The position numbers were made by a program, and so were the translations under genes. Shown one piece after another: positions 43,165-51,295 of a stretch of DNA of 64,000 nt (the stretch's first letter is position 1; every line of letters begins with the position of its first letter). The DNA is taken from the NCBI GenBank assembly GCA_964534565.1, contig CAZHON010000001.1, forward strand, positions 620,001 through 684,000, written 5' to 3'. The stretch is from CAZHON01 sp964534565 (GTDB lineage Bacteria; Patescibacteriota; Gracilibacteria; Peribacterales; Peribacteraceae). The notes below the pieces were generated by a model. The model saw only the letters and a program-made list of their open reading frames with translations. It was not told the origin of the DNA and did not search any database.

Positions 43165-45663
43165 ATGGCAGGAGGAACAAATCCAGCAGGTGACCCGCAA
43201 AATCCTGACCAAACACCGCAACAGCCAACAACGAATCCAGAGACTCAAACCCCAACTCCACAGGCTGCAACAACGGCACCGGTGGACGCAAGAACGAATC
43301 AAACCCGCAGTGCGACCGCGGCCGTTTTAACGAGCGATCCTGAATCGATTGCCGAAGCCGCAACCGAAGCCGCATTGAATAAAAAGCGTGCTGATGCACA
43401 ACGACAGAGTTTCCAAGATGGCATTAAAGATACTGTTAAAAAACTGGGAGAAATTGGGAATCAAATGCAGGACGTCATTGCGGACATGGGTGACGAAAAA
43501 TTAATCGCTCAGTTGCGCAGCGAATCACCGGAAGTTGCCGATCAATGGGAAGACGATTTGAGAGTCTTAAAGAGAGAGCAGATGAACAATAGCTTGGACA
43601 AGGAGTACCTAAGCAGTGTGTCGAGCTTTTATGAAGGGAGTATGAGTCCCGCTCAATTCCTTGGGCACACAGGAACTCACCTGGAGCATCTGCCATACGG
43701 TTTTGCAGATGCTGGAACAAAGCTGCAAAACGTGATCGAAATGTACGCACAAGGCGACGGTGTGCATGCGGGCCGCTTCCCAGCGACAAGCATGACCGAA
43801 GCTGGTTGGGGGCAATTACAATCCAAGGATCGTCAAGAAATTGTAGAACAAATGCTTCGAAGCGTGAACATCGACACCCTGTTGGGGCAAATGAATCAAT
43901 CGAGTCGCAAAATAAAAAAGCTGATGCAGGAACAAGCGAAGTTCGTCAAAAAGGCTACGGACGCACATCAGAACATTCTCGATGCAGAAGCAAATGCGCC
44001 AGGCTTCGTTGATATGATTAAGGGCATTCGTTTTTACTCCATCATGAACTACGTCGAGGGAGCCAAGAAGTATTGGGAAGCTCTCAAAACTGTGTGGGAA
44101 CAGCGCGGAGAACGTTACAGTGCAACGTTCGCGGAACAGATTGGAACAGCGCTCGAGAGCATTCCGATTTACGGAAAAGAAGTCGACCGCATTCTCGACC
44201 AGCAGCTGGAAGCAAAGCGCTCCGAAGAGACGGAAGCGATGAAGAAGCAGTTGGAATCGGATGGAGCAAAGTGGAAGGAACTGTTTGGAAAATCCCCCGC
44301 CGGGTTCTTCGAACAATTCAAACAGAACCCAAACAAAGTTCGCGGTATTTTGGAATACGCCGCTGACCACGGACTTTTGTACGACATCGACGATTACACC
44401 GATCACCACAACCCAACAGTCTATGGCATCAAATTGTCCAAACTGTGCAGCGACTGGTCTATTCAGGAAGGTGGAGACAAAAAAGTGCAGAACTACTTCA
44501 CGTTGCTCCGTGGAAAGAACTCCTCGGGTCGTGACCACGAAACTGATCACGGTTACAAGAAAGAACACGATTGTGAAAGCGTCCCTCGCTTCATCGAACT
44601 TCTCGAAGAAGAAATGGATGACCATAACTTGTGGGCAGCAGCCGGTGTGTGCAAACGCGCAATGGAACGTGGTCTCGCGGGAGAAGTCTCTCCATGGCTT
44701 ATTACGACAATCATGGCAAAGTTAGAAGAATACCCAGAATTGAAGAAAGTGGCTCCTGTATCCTTCTTCGACATCATCGGTAAACTGAGTATGTACCAGA
44801 CAGGCTTTACGCTCGGCTGGGCAAAGAAACACCGTAAGGAATTACGTATGTGGGCAAAGACTGATGACAAGGCTACACAGAAGAAAATTATTGATAAAAC
44901 AGCCTTCGGTACTTTCAAAAAAATTGAAGAAGATATCATCCACTATGACAGTGCGACGGACTACAGCAGCAAAGAAGGAAAGCAGAAGATGCAACACTTG
45001 GTTGCACAGGTTCTTGCAACACAAATCGTCGAACTACCCGGTGGAGCGATCAGTATTTATCAGGATAAATTCAAAGACTATCGCGCAGATGCGGCAGCTA
45101 CATTCGTCAGCTTGGCGGATCCGTTAAAAGAAGATTCCGACTTTGCAACCGAAGATACCGAAAAACCGATGTTGCCTGAATTCGGATACAAACAGGTGCT
45201 TGCCTACCAGTCCACATTCGACTTCAAAAACGAATCATGGGCAGCGGCCTTTATGGAAACATTAATTCGACATGCAGATCAATTGAAAGCAGTCCCCGGT
45301 TTGGAAGATGCCTACAAAAACTACATCCTTGAAGTGCGCGCGAAGTTTGATGCACACTTCAAATCCTTCCTTGGAGAAGAGCGTCCGGGCCGCCAGTTAT
45401 ACACATTCGACAGCAGTGGAAAACCGTTGATCGCCCAGTTGATTGTCAAAGGACTCTTGTCATGGGATGGCCTCGAAGATATTCCAAGCGACTCTCCCTC
45501 GGCGGTTATGTCCACGGCTATGTATCGCCAGGAAGTTATTGAACAAATCAAAGAAATCTATCCTGCTTACTACTTCGCACGTATTCACAATAAACCTCCC
45601 GAACTCACTGCTCCTGATTTGAAGGGAAAGAAAAATAAGCCTGCGCCAAAAAAGACACCTTAA
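43165..45663 (+). CDS. Large unknown, mostly helical protein
   Basis: 832 residues from the ATG at 43165 (MAGGTNPAGDP); an in-frame ATG at 43093 that overlaps the upstream stop would add 24 GC-rich, basic residues and is possible through coupling. A Pro/Thr/Gln-rich N-terminal 65 residues are followed by a long helical protein without clear membrane segments. Notable parts are FQDGIKDTVKKLGEIGNQMQ, LPYGFADAGTKLQNVIEMY and FFEQFKQNPNKVRGILEY. A Lys-rich tail ends it. I do not recognise it. Probable partner of the membrane PH-like protein before it. Confidence 0.7.
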   Translation: MAGGTNPAGDPQNPDQTPQQPTTNPETQTPTPQAATTAPVDARTNQTRSATAAVLTSDPESIAEAATEAALNKKRADAQRQSFQDGIKDTVKKLGEIGNQMQDVIADMGDEKLIAQLRSESPEVADQWEDDLRVLKREQMNNSLDKEYLSSVSSFYEGSMSPAQFLGHTGTHLEHLPYGFADAGTKLQNVIEMYAQGDGVHAGRFPATSMTEAGWGQLQSKDRQEIVEQMLRSVNIDTLLGQMNQSSRKIKKLMQEQAKFVKKATDAHQNILDAEANAPGFVDMIKGIRFYSIMNYVEGAKKYWEALKTVWEQRGERYSATFAEQIGTALESIPIYGKEVDRILDQQLEAKRSEETEAMKKQLESDGAKWKELFGKSPAGFFEQFKQNPNKVRGILEYAADHGLLYDIDDYTDHHNPTVYGIKLSKLCSDWSIQEGGDKKVQNYFTLLRGKNSSGRDHETDHGYKKEHDCESVPRFIELLEEEMDDHNLWAAAGVCKRAMERGLAGEVSPWLITTIMAKLEEYPELKKVAPVSFFDIIGKLSMYQTGFTLGWAKKHRKELRMWAKTDDKATQKKIIDKTAFGTFKKIEEDIIHYDSATDYSSKEGKQKMQHLVAQVLATQIVELPGGAISIYQDKFKDYRADAAATFVSLADPLKEDSDFATEDTEKPMLPEFGYKQVLAYQSTFDFKNESWAAAFMETLIRHADQLKAVPGLEDAYKNYILEVRAKFDAHFKSFLGEERPGRQLYTFDSSGKPLIAQLIVKGLLSWDGLEDIPSDSPSAVMSTAMYRQEVIEQIKEIYPAYYFARIHNKPPELTAPDLKGKKNKPAPKKTP

Positions 45664-45708
45664 GCGAGGTCTTGAAGAAGATTGAATGTTCGTTTCCTCA
45701 AAAACCCG

Positions 45709-45720
45709 TATAGTTGGCGC
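45709..45720 (+). promoter_or_regulatory. Leaderless-type -10 of dut
   Basis: TATAGT (45709-45714) then exactly 6 nt and the ATG at 45721. Confidence 0.6.
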
Positions 45721-46158
45721 ATGAACGTCTCCATTCAACGTATCGACTCAACACTGCCTCTCCCCTCCTACGCCTCGACAGGGGCCGTAGGATTCGATTT
45801 TGTTACACGCGAAACAACCGTGATCGAACCGGGTGCCATCGGGCTTGTTCCGGGCAACGTCATTGTGAAGGTGCCGGAGGGCTACGCTCTCCTCATCCTC
45901 CCCCGCTCGTCCCTCCCGCGAAAGAAGGGGTTAGTATGTCCGCACTCCGTCGGCGTGATTGATCAGGATTACCACGGACCGAAGGACGAAATTTTGGTGC
46001 AGGTCCAAAACATTACGAAGGAACCCGTCACCATCGAACGAGGCGAACGCATTGCGCAGGGACTCTTTGTGAAGGTGGATATTGCAGAGTGGACCGAAGT
46101 TGATGGCCACGGAGCCGAAAGTCGCGGAGGATTCGGATCGACGGGAACCCACGCCTAG
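45721..46158 (+). CDS. dut: dUTP diphosphatase
   Basis: 145 residues from the ATG at 45721. All five trimeric dUTPase motifs are present: YASTGAVGFDF, LPRSSLPRKKGL, GVIDQDYHGPKDEI (catalytic Asp), GERIAQGLF and RGGFGSTG. It hydrolyses dUTP to dUMP and PPi, keeping uracil out of DNA. Upstream in-frame sequence to 45682 contains the promoter and is not coding. It is followed by a bidirectional terminator shared with ftsZ. Confidence 0.96.
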   Translation: MNVSIQRIDSTLPLPSYASTGAVGFDFVTRETTVIEPGAIGLVPGNVIVKVPEGYALLILPRSSLPRKKGLVCPHSVGVIDQDYHGPKDEILVQVQNITKEPVTIERGERIAQGLFVKVDIAEWTEVDGHGAESRGGFGSTGTHA

Positions 46159-46163
46159 GAACA

Positions 46164-46204
46164 AAAAGGAGACGTAGCTCTGAAGCACACGTCTCCTTTT
46201 GAAT
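46164..46204. terminator. Bidirectional terminator between dut and ftsZ
   Basis: AAAAGGAGACGT (46164-46175) pairs with ACGTCTCCTTTT (46189-46200) around a 13-nt loop. The A-run and T-run allow function on both strands. Confidence 0.8.
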
Positions 46205-46214
46205 GCAGAGAAAA

Positions 46215-47453
46215 TTACTTCGAGAGAGGCTTTCGCATGAAGGCTGGAACCTCCAATTCCTCTTCGTTGAACTGGACGGACGTGGACTTCACGTTCGGAT
46301 CCAACATCGGCTTGTCTCCACTCTCGCGGTCTATGCGACCGGAAGGAGGAGCGCCAGCTGGCTTGCTGAAGTAGCGCTGTGCAGGAGTCTGGATCATGGA
46401 GACCGGAGTCGTTTCCTTCTCGTCGAAGCCTGTGGCCACGACCGTGCACTTCACCTGACCGGTGAAGCTCTCGTCGATCACAGCACCGAAGATGATGTTT
46501 GCTTCTGGAGATGCCGTCTCTGTCACAATGCGAGCAGCCTCGTCCACTTCGTACATGGAGAGATCGTTGCCACCTGTGATGTTGAAGAGAATTCCCTTCG
46601 CACCATTGATGGAGAGCTCGAGGAGTGGGCTTTCGATTGCAGCGCGAGCAGCTTCTGCAGCGCGGCTGTCCCCTGTTCCGTATCCGATACCCATGAGTGC
46701 CGTTCCGGCGTCGCTCATGACGGACTTCACGTCGGCAAAGTCGACGTTCACAAGTCCATGCTGCGTGATGAGGGTGGAGATTCCTTCGATCGCATGCTGA
46801 AGCACTTCATCCACAACTTCGAAGGCTTCTGTGAGAGGCGTCGTTTTGTCGATGAGCGAGAGGATCTTGTCGTTTGGGATCGTGATCAAGGTATCGACCT
46901 TTCCGCGGATATTCTCAAGTGCTTCCTCTGCCTGCTTCTTGCGCTTGAGACCCTCGAAGCTGAAGGGCTTTGTGACAACTCCCACTGTGAGAATTCCCAT
47001 GGAACGAGCAAGTTCTGCGAAGATAGGAAGACTGCCGGACCCCGTTCCTCCACCAAGTCCTGCTGTGATGAAGAGCATGTCTGTTCCTTCGATTGCTGCC
47101 TTCACCTCCTCCAAGCTTTCCTCAGCGGCGCGCTTTCCCATCTCTGGGTTTGCCCCGGCACCAAGTCCCCTCGTGGTACCGCGACCGATTGTGATCTTCT
47201 TTGGAGCTGGGTTGTGGTACAGCGCCTGAACGTCAGTGTTCACAGCGATGAACTCCACTCCATTCACTTTCGCAGTCACCATTCGGGCGACGGCGTTCTG
47301 ACCCGCACCTCCTGTTCCAAGAACACGGATGACTGCACCTGGGAGTGCGTCTGGGCGAACCTCATTGCTCGCAGTCGACGTCATCGGGTCCGATGGTCGG
47401 AAATTTGCCCGCTGAGAGGGCGACGAGAAGAGGGAGCGGAATGCGTCTGACAT
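46215..47453 (-). CDS. ftsZ: Cell division protein FtsZ
   Basis: 412 residues. N-terminal tail of about 35 residues, then VLGTGGAGQNAVARM, the tubulin signature GLGGGTGSGS (the usual last residues are GTGA), NDKIL, and the T7-loop region with VDFADVKSVM. A C-terminal linker ends in the FtsA-binding peptide-like LEVPAFMRKPLSK. It polymerises with GTP into the division ring. Encoded 27 nt after ftsA. Confidence 0.97.
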   Translation of the reverse strand: MSDAFRSLFSSPSQRANFRPSDPMTSTASNEVRPDALPGAVIRVLGTGGAGQNAVARMVTAKVNGVEFIAVNTDVQALYHNPAPKKITIGRGTTRGLGAGANPEMGKRAAEESLEEVKAAIEGTDMLFITAGLGGGTGSGSLPIFAELARSMGILTVGVVTKPFSFEGLKRKKQAEEALENIRGKVDTLITIPNDKILSLIDKTTPLTEAFEVVDEVLQHAIEGISTLITQHGLVNVDFADVKSVMSDAGTALMGIGYGTGDSRAAEAARAAIESPLLELSINGAKGILFNITGGNDLSMYEVDEAARIVTETASPEANIIFGAVIDESFTGQVKCTVVATGFDEKETTPVSMIQTPAQRYFSKPAGAPPSGRIDRESGDKPMLDPNVKSTSVQFNEEELEVPAFMRKPLSK

Positions 47454-47480
47454 GATAGGAGGGGGAAATGGGGGAGCTAT

Positions 47481-48713
47481 TTAAGGAAGAAGACTCTTGA
47501 ACCAGCCGGCTGCCTGCTGGAGGGTGCGCTTCATTTGGAATGCGCTGAATGGAGATGTTGTTTCGCCTTCGCGCAGTCCCCAGACCAATGTTCCAAGGGC
47601 CGTTGCGAATGCTGGATCATCAACCTTCTCAATCACGCCGCCGACTTCGACGGGGAATCCCATCTGGACCGGGAGTCCAAGAACGTCGCGAGCAAGGTCG
47701 AGCACACCTGGGACTTTGACAGCAGCGCCGGTGAGCACTGCTCCTGCGGGCAACATGCCGCTGCGTCCAATGCGAGTCAGTTCTGCTTTCACGAGTGAGA
47801 AAATTTCGTAGTACCTCGCCTGCATAATCTCGGCCATGTAGCGCTTGCTCACCGTCTGTGTGTCGACACGGCTGACGGACGAGAGGTCGATCATTTCGCG
47901 CTCACCGATTTCCTGTGGGAGCACGGAACCGAATTCGATCTTGATGCGCTCGGCTGTATCGACCGATGTGCGGAGCCCTATTGCAATGTCGTTTGTGACA
48001 CTCTCTCCTGCGACCGGCAAACCGACGGAGTGCAGGATCGTCCCCTCTTCGTACACGGACAAACTTGTGCAACCTGCACCGACATCGATGACGGCAACCC
48101 CGAGCTCCTTTTGGCGCTTCGTAAGTGTTGCCTCTGGTGCTGCAATTGTTGCTGGAACGAGAGCGTCGATATCGACGCCTGCCTGGGACACACACTTCTC
48201 GATGTTCTTCACGTGCTGCACGTGACCGGTGATGATGTGGGCCTCGACCTCGAGACGGATGCCCGTCATACCGACAGGGTTTTTGATGCCGCGCTGTTCA
48301 TCGACAGCGTAGGCCTTGGGTTCGATGTGAAGGATACGGCGGTTCGGTGGAATGCTGACTGCCTGAGCAGCCTCGAGCACGCGGGCAACATCGTCGACCG
48401 TGATCTCGGCACCGGAGATGGCGATGACACCGCGGCTGTCGAATGCCTCGATGTGGGACCCGCTCATACCGACGAATACATGGTTGATAGGAACACCGGC
48501 CATGCGCTCTGCATCTTCGAGGGAGGAGATGATGTTGTGGATCAACTCTTCGACATCGATGACCTGACCTTTTCGAATTCCGAGGGATGGGGAAAGCCCG
48601 ACTCCAATCACATTGGGAACACCACGATCTTGACCACTCTCAGCGATAGCGACAACCGTTCGAATCTTGGCACTTCCGATATCAAGACTGGCAAGTACAC
48701 GTTCCTTGGGCAT
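47481..48713 (-). CDS. ftsA: Cell division protein FtsA
   Basis: 410 residues. Actin-fold phosphate-binding motifs LASLDIGSAKIRTVV and VAVIDVGAGCTSLSV, the 1C subdomain between, and adenosine motif GAVLTGAAVKVPGV. The C-terminal amphipathic membrane-targeting helix is TLQQAAGWFKSLLP. It tethers FtsZ to the membrane. The order ftsA-ftsZ is conserved. About 280 nt without a gene lie upstream, probably the dcw promoter region. Confidence 0.96.
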   Translation of the reverse strand: MPKERVLASLDIGSAKIRTVVAIAESGQDRGVPNVIGVGLSPSLGIRKGQVIDVEELIHNIISSLEDAERMAGVPINHVFVGMSGSHIEAFDSRGVIAISGAEITVDDVARVLEAAQAVSIPPNRRILHIEPKAYAVDEQRGIKNPVGMTGIRLEVEAHIITGHVQHVKNIEKCVSQAGVDIDALVPATIAAPEATLTKRQKELGVAVIDVGAGCTSLSVYEEGTILHSVGLPVAGESVTNDIAIGLRTSVDTAERIKIEFGSVLPQEIGEREMIDLSSVSRVDTQTVSKRYMAEIMQARYYEIFSLVKAELTRIGRSGMLPAGAVLTGAAVKVPGVLDLARDVLGLPVQMGFPVEVGGVIEKVDDPAFATALGTLVWGLREGETTSPFSAFQMKRTLQQAAGWFKSLLP

Positions 48714-48993
48714 ATGAATGCAGGGGATGGAGGCAAAGCGTCGAGAATGCAGCGGTGTGCTCTCGAGGACGGGTGTCAGTGTACGATCGCAGTTTATAGC
48801 TGTGCAAGGCCACTTCGACTACGTTTCGTATTCAGAAATTCCGCTGATGAATACACAATATACTCAGAAAAAATGGCTTAGGCTAGGGATGAACTACAAA
48901 ATTTATTCACTCTAAAACATGTGCAAAAACACATGAGTATCAAATGTGCACAATCTCATTTTTATCGCAGCAGCATGAGCAATACGACATTTC
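48714..48993. other. Intergenic stretch upstream of ftsA
   Basis: 280 bp between ftsA and the 5' nuclease gene, turning A/T-rich beyond 48840. Short open frames on the plus strand are not supported. It probably holds the ftsAZ promoter; no clear -10 placed at the start codon is seen, so ftsA is likely to have a leader. Confidence 0.5.
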
Positions 48994-49956
48994 TCAATTG
49001 AAGAGTGCCATCTGTGTCTTCTCCGGTGGTGGAGGCGGGGTCGGTTCGGCGGGAACATCTTGGATGAAAATCCGTTGTCCATAATCCGTCATGCTTAGCT
49101 CTGTGAGGCGACGAACGAGGAGTGTGAAGTCGAGTGTTCGCATGTGTTCGATGATGGGTGCGAGACTGCGCTTTTGCATCCCGATATCGGCGAGTGAGAG
49201 AGGCATGGGAAGGTCGCACACAAGTTGTGCCATGTGCTCGCAAAAGAATGCTTGTTCACGATCGGCTTCCAACTTCGCACGCATCACCGGAGAGATGTCG
49301 GCGAGGTGCTCGTAGACCCCCTGCAATGTGTCATATTTTTGAAGCAAATCTGCTGCCCCTTTTGGTCCGATTCCTTTGACGCCGGGGAGGTTGTCGGAAC
49401 TGTCCCCCACGAGTCCTTTGTAGGACGCAATTTGGTCCGGACGCACGCCGTATTTTGCGAGGATTTCGTTGGGTCCCAAGTACTCCGCCATCTGATATCC
49501 CTTGTGTGGAATCGCCACGCGAATGTTGTCTGTCGCCAGCTGAAACGCATCGCGATCCCCCGTCACAATCGTCACACGCATACCGTTTTCCTCAGCCTTT
49601 TTTGCGTATCCACAGAGGAAATCATCCGCCTCATACTTTGCATCGGAAATGATGGGGATTTGGAACACTTGGAGCAGTTCCATGATGCGGGGAACTTGGA
49701 CGTAGAAGTCATCGGGTGTTTCAGCGCGACCGTCTTTATACGTCTCGTTTTCCTCGTGGCGGAACGTCTTATCTCCTGCATCGAAACAGAATAGAAGTGC
49801 ATCCGGCTGTTCGATTTTGAGGATTGAAATAAGCATCGAGAGCACTCCGAACACCGTGTTCACCTGCTCTCCACTCTTCGTTTTGAGCGTACGAGGAATG
49901 GCCCAATACGCTCTATACATCAGATGGTGACCGTCGATTAGAACAAGGTGTTTCAT
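48994..49956 (-). CDS. Stand-alone 5'-3' exonuclease with sliding-clamp motif
   Basis: 320 residues. FEN/PolI 5'-nuclease fold: LVLIDGHHLMYRAYWA, FCFDAGDKTFRHE, KYEADDFLCGYAKKA (Asp-rich metal site), TGDRDAFQL, and the helix-hairpin-helix GDSSDNLPGVKGIGPKGAADLL. There is no polymerase domain. A Pro linker (PTPPPPPEK) leads to the last six residues QMALFN, a good match to the beta-clamp-binding motif QLxLF. It probably removes RNA primers or flaps at the replisome. TATCCT lies 6 nt before the ATG. Confidence 0.9.
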   Translation of the reverse strand: MKHLVLIDGHHLMYRAYWAIPRTLKTKSGEQVNTVFGVLSMLISILKIEQPDALLFCFDAGDKTFRHEENETYKDGRAETPDDFYVQVPRIMELLQVFQIPIISDAKYEADDFLCGYAKKAEENGMRVTIVTGDRDAFQLATDNIRVAIPHKGYQMAEYLGPNEILAKYGVRPDQIASYKGLVGDSSDNLPGVKGIGPKGAADLLQKYDTLQGVYEHLADISPVMRAKLEADREQAFFCEHMAQLVCDLPMPLSLADIGMQKRSLAPIIEHMRTLDFTLLVRRLTELSMTDYGQRIFIQDVPAEPTPPPPPEKTQMALFN

Positions 49957-49968
49957 GGGAGAAGGATA
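49957..49968 (-). promoter_or_regulatory. Leaderless-type -10 of the 5' nuclease
   Basis: On the minus strand TATCCT (49963-49968), then 6 nt and the ATG at 49956. Confidence 0.55.
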
Positions 49969-50015
49969 GCATGGATTTCATTCTTCATTCAGAACCAAAA
50001 CACCCCTCCGCTAAC

Positions 50016-50120
50016 GCCCTCTCCTCAATCCTCTCCCACCGGGAGAGGAAGATCCATCGATGAGGCCATAGTTTTGCGGGGCCTTCCCTCCCCCTGTGGG
50101 GGAGGGGTCAGGGAGAGGGC
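50016..50120. repeat. Composite palindromic element (REP-like)
   Basis: Outer arms GCCCTCTCC (50016-50024) and GGAGAGGGC (50112-50120) enclose two hairpins: CCTCTCCC/GGGAGAGG (50030-50037, 50041-50048) and CCCTCCCCC/GGGGGAGGG (50086-50094, 50098-50106). Related to the palindrome at 27037-27059. It lies between divergent genes and has no coding potential. Confidence 0.75.
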
Positions 50121-50255
50121 ATTTATCAAGAAAGTGGAATAGAAAATCTCAACTCAAATCACCCAATAAACACACTTTAAAACACGACTATTTCTTCATC
50201 ATCATTCTCCATTCCCTGCAACTCCTCGTGTCTTTCCAAAACTCATGTTTTCGGC

Positions 50256-50261
50256 TAGAAT
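50256..50261 (+). promoter_or_regulatory. -10 element upstream of the GT-B-like gene
   Basis: TAGAAT (50256-50261) in the context GGCTAGAATAAGAGGA, similar to CGCTATAATTAGAGGA at 42573-42588. It leaves a leader of about 20 nt before the GTG at 50291. Confidence 0.5.
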
Positions 50262-50290
50262 AAGAGGAATACACAAATACCCCCACACAC

Positions 50291-50878
50291 GTGTCACACA
50301 CCCTCCAAACCCTCGTTTCCTCCCCTGAGCAGAAGGCTTCTGCGAAGGCTACATTGCAAAAGGAATGTGGGTGGCCGGTTGAAGCACGACGCGCACTTGT
50401 GTGCATTCCAGCAAGCATGACAGATGCAGAAGGAGGAGAGCTTCTGGAAACATTGCTCCCGGGATTGATGACTTTGCCGATTCAACTCCTGATCCTTGGA
50501 AAAGGTTCCGAACATTTCGGAAAAATCTGTACGCAACTTGCGAAGGAGCGCTCACACCAAGTCGCAATTATCCCGAATAAACCTGAATCCATCGATGCCA
50601 TGCTCACCGCATCGGACATTGCATTCTTCTGCACAAAACCGAAGAACGAACTTGTGATCAGCTGCCTCGAACATGGCATTGTCCCTGTTTCTGTGGAGGC
50701 AAAGGAACTTTCGAACTACAACCCGAATCAGGAGAGCGGAAACGCCTTCCTCGCCGAAGATGAAACCGTCTGGCACACGTTTGCGGCTCTCGTCCGCGCA
50801 CTGGAAACCTATAAATTCCCCTTCGATTGGAAAACGATCCAGAGAAACGCGCTCGAAAGTATGAGCGAGGAAGAGTAA
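50291..50878 (+). CDS. C-terminal half of a GT-B glycosyltransferase (glycogen synthase-like)
   Basis: 195 residues from a GTG. It resembles the nucleotide-sugar-binding half of GT-B enzymes: LVCIPASMTDAEGGELLETLLPGL, QLLILGKGSEHF, VAIIPNKPESIDAMLTASDIAFFCTK and CLEHGIVPVS (the E-x-x-x-x-G-x-x-P region). The N-terminal acceptor domain is absent and no remnant is seen upstream, where a palindromic repeat lies. It may be a stand-alone domain gene or a truncated gene that is still intact as a frame. Confidence 0.6.
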   Translation: MSHTLQTLVSSPEQKASAKATLQKECGWPVEARRALVCIPASMTDAEGGELLETLLPGLMTLPIQLLILGKGSEHFGKICTQLAKERSHQVAIIPNKPESIDAMLTASDIAFFCTKPKNELVISCLEHGIVPVSVEAKELSNYNPNQESGNAFLAEDETVWHTFAALVRALETYKFPFDWKTIQRNALESMSEEE

Positions 50879-50899
50879 GACGCCACCCCCAGAGTTCGT

Positions 50900-50911
50900 T
50901 AGAATGGGTGC
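50900..50911 (+). promoter_or_regulatory. Leaderless-type -10 of the riboflavin kinase-like gene
   Basis: TAGAAT (50900-50905) then exactly 6 nt and the ATG at 50912. Confidence 0.55.
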
Positions 50912-51295
50912 ATGCCAGATGCGCCTCTTCGTTTTACGGCAACCGTTGTTCCCGGCCGCGGCCGCGGAAAGGGATTGGGGAGTCCGACTCTTAACCTTTC
51001 GTTAGAGGATGTTCCGCCGAACCTGACAGACGGCGTGTATGCATGTTTCGCAATCCTTGATGCAGGACCCGAACAAGCCGTGATGCACTTAGGACCGCGC
51101 CCGACATTCGGCGACACCCGCACATGCGAAGTGCATCTGCTCGATCGCACACTTGCCTCTCCTCCCTCATCTGTCTCTGTCGAAGTGATGGGGTTCCTGC
51201 GAAAGGTTCGTACTTTCGCGAGTGACCGTGAATTACGTGAGCAAATTCAAAACGACATCGTGGCCGCACGTGGTATCATGACGGCGCATGTTTAG
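50912..51295 (+). CDS. Stand-alone riboflavin kinase domain (RibF C-terminal type)
   Basis: 127 residues. GRGRGKGLGSPTLNL carries the PTxN motif that binds Mg-ATP in flavokinases, GVYACFAIL and HLGPRPTFGDTRTCEVHLLD match the beta-barrel with the catalytic-type Glu. The FAD-synthetase (adenylyltransferase) half of bifunctional RibF is missing. The product could make FMN from riboflavin. It overlaps the start of the murE-type gene by 8 nt, so the four genes to rnhB are probably one transcript. Confidence 0.8.
   Translation: MPDAPLRFTATVVPGRGRGKGLGSPTLNLSLEDVPPNLTDGVYACFAILDAGPEQAVMHLGPRPTFGDTRTCEVHLLDRTLASPPSSVSVEVMGFLRKVRTFASDRELREQIQNDIVAARGIMTAHV

Noticed and set aside
46203..47450. 415-codon plus-strand frame opposite ftsZ
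   Set aside because: It lies wholly antisense to FtsZ and encodes a Cys/His/Ser-rich sequence with no domain.
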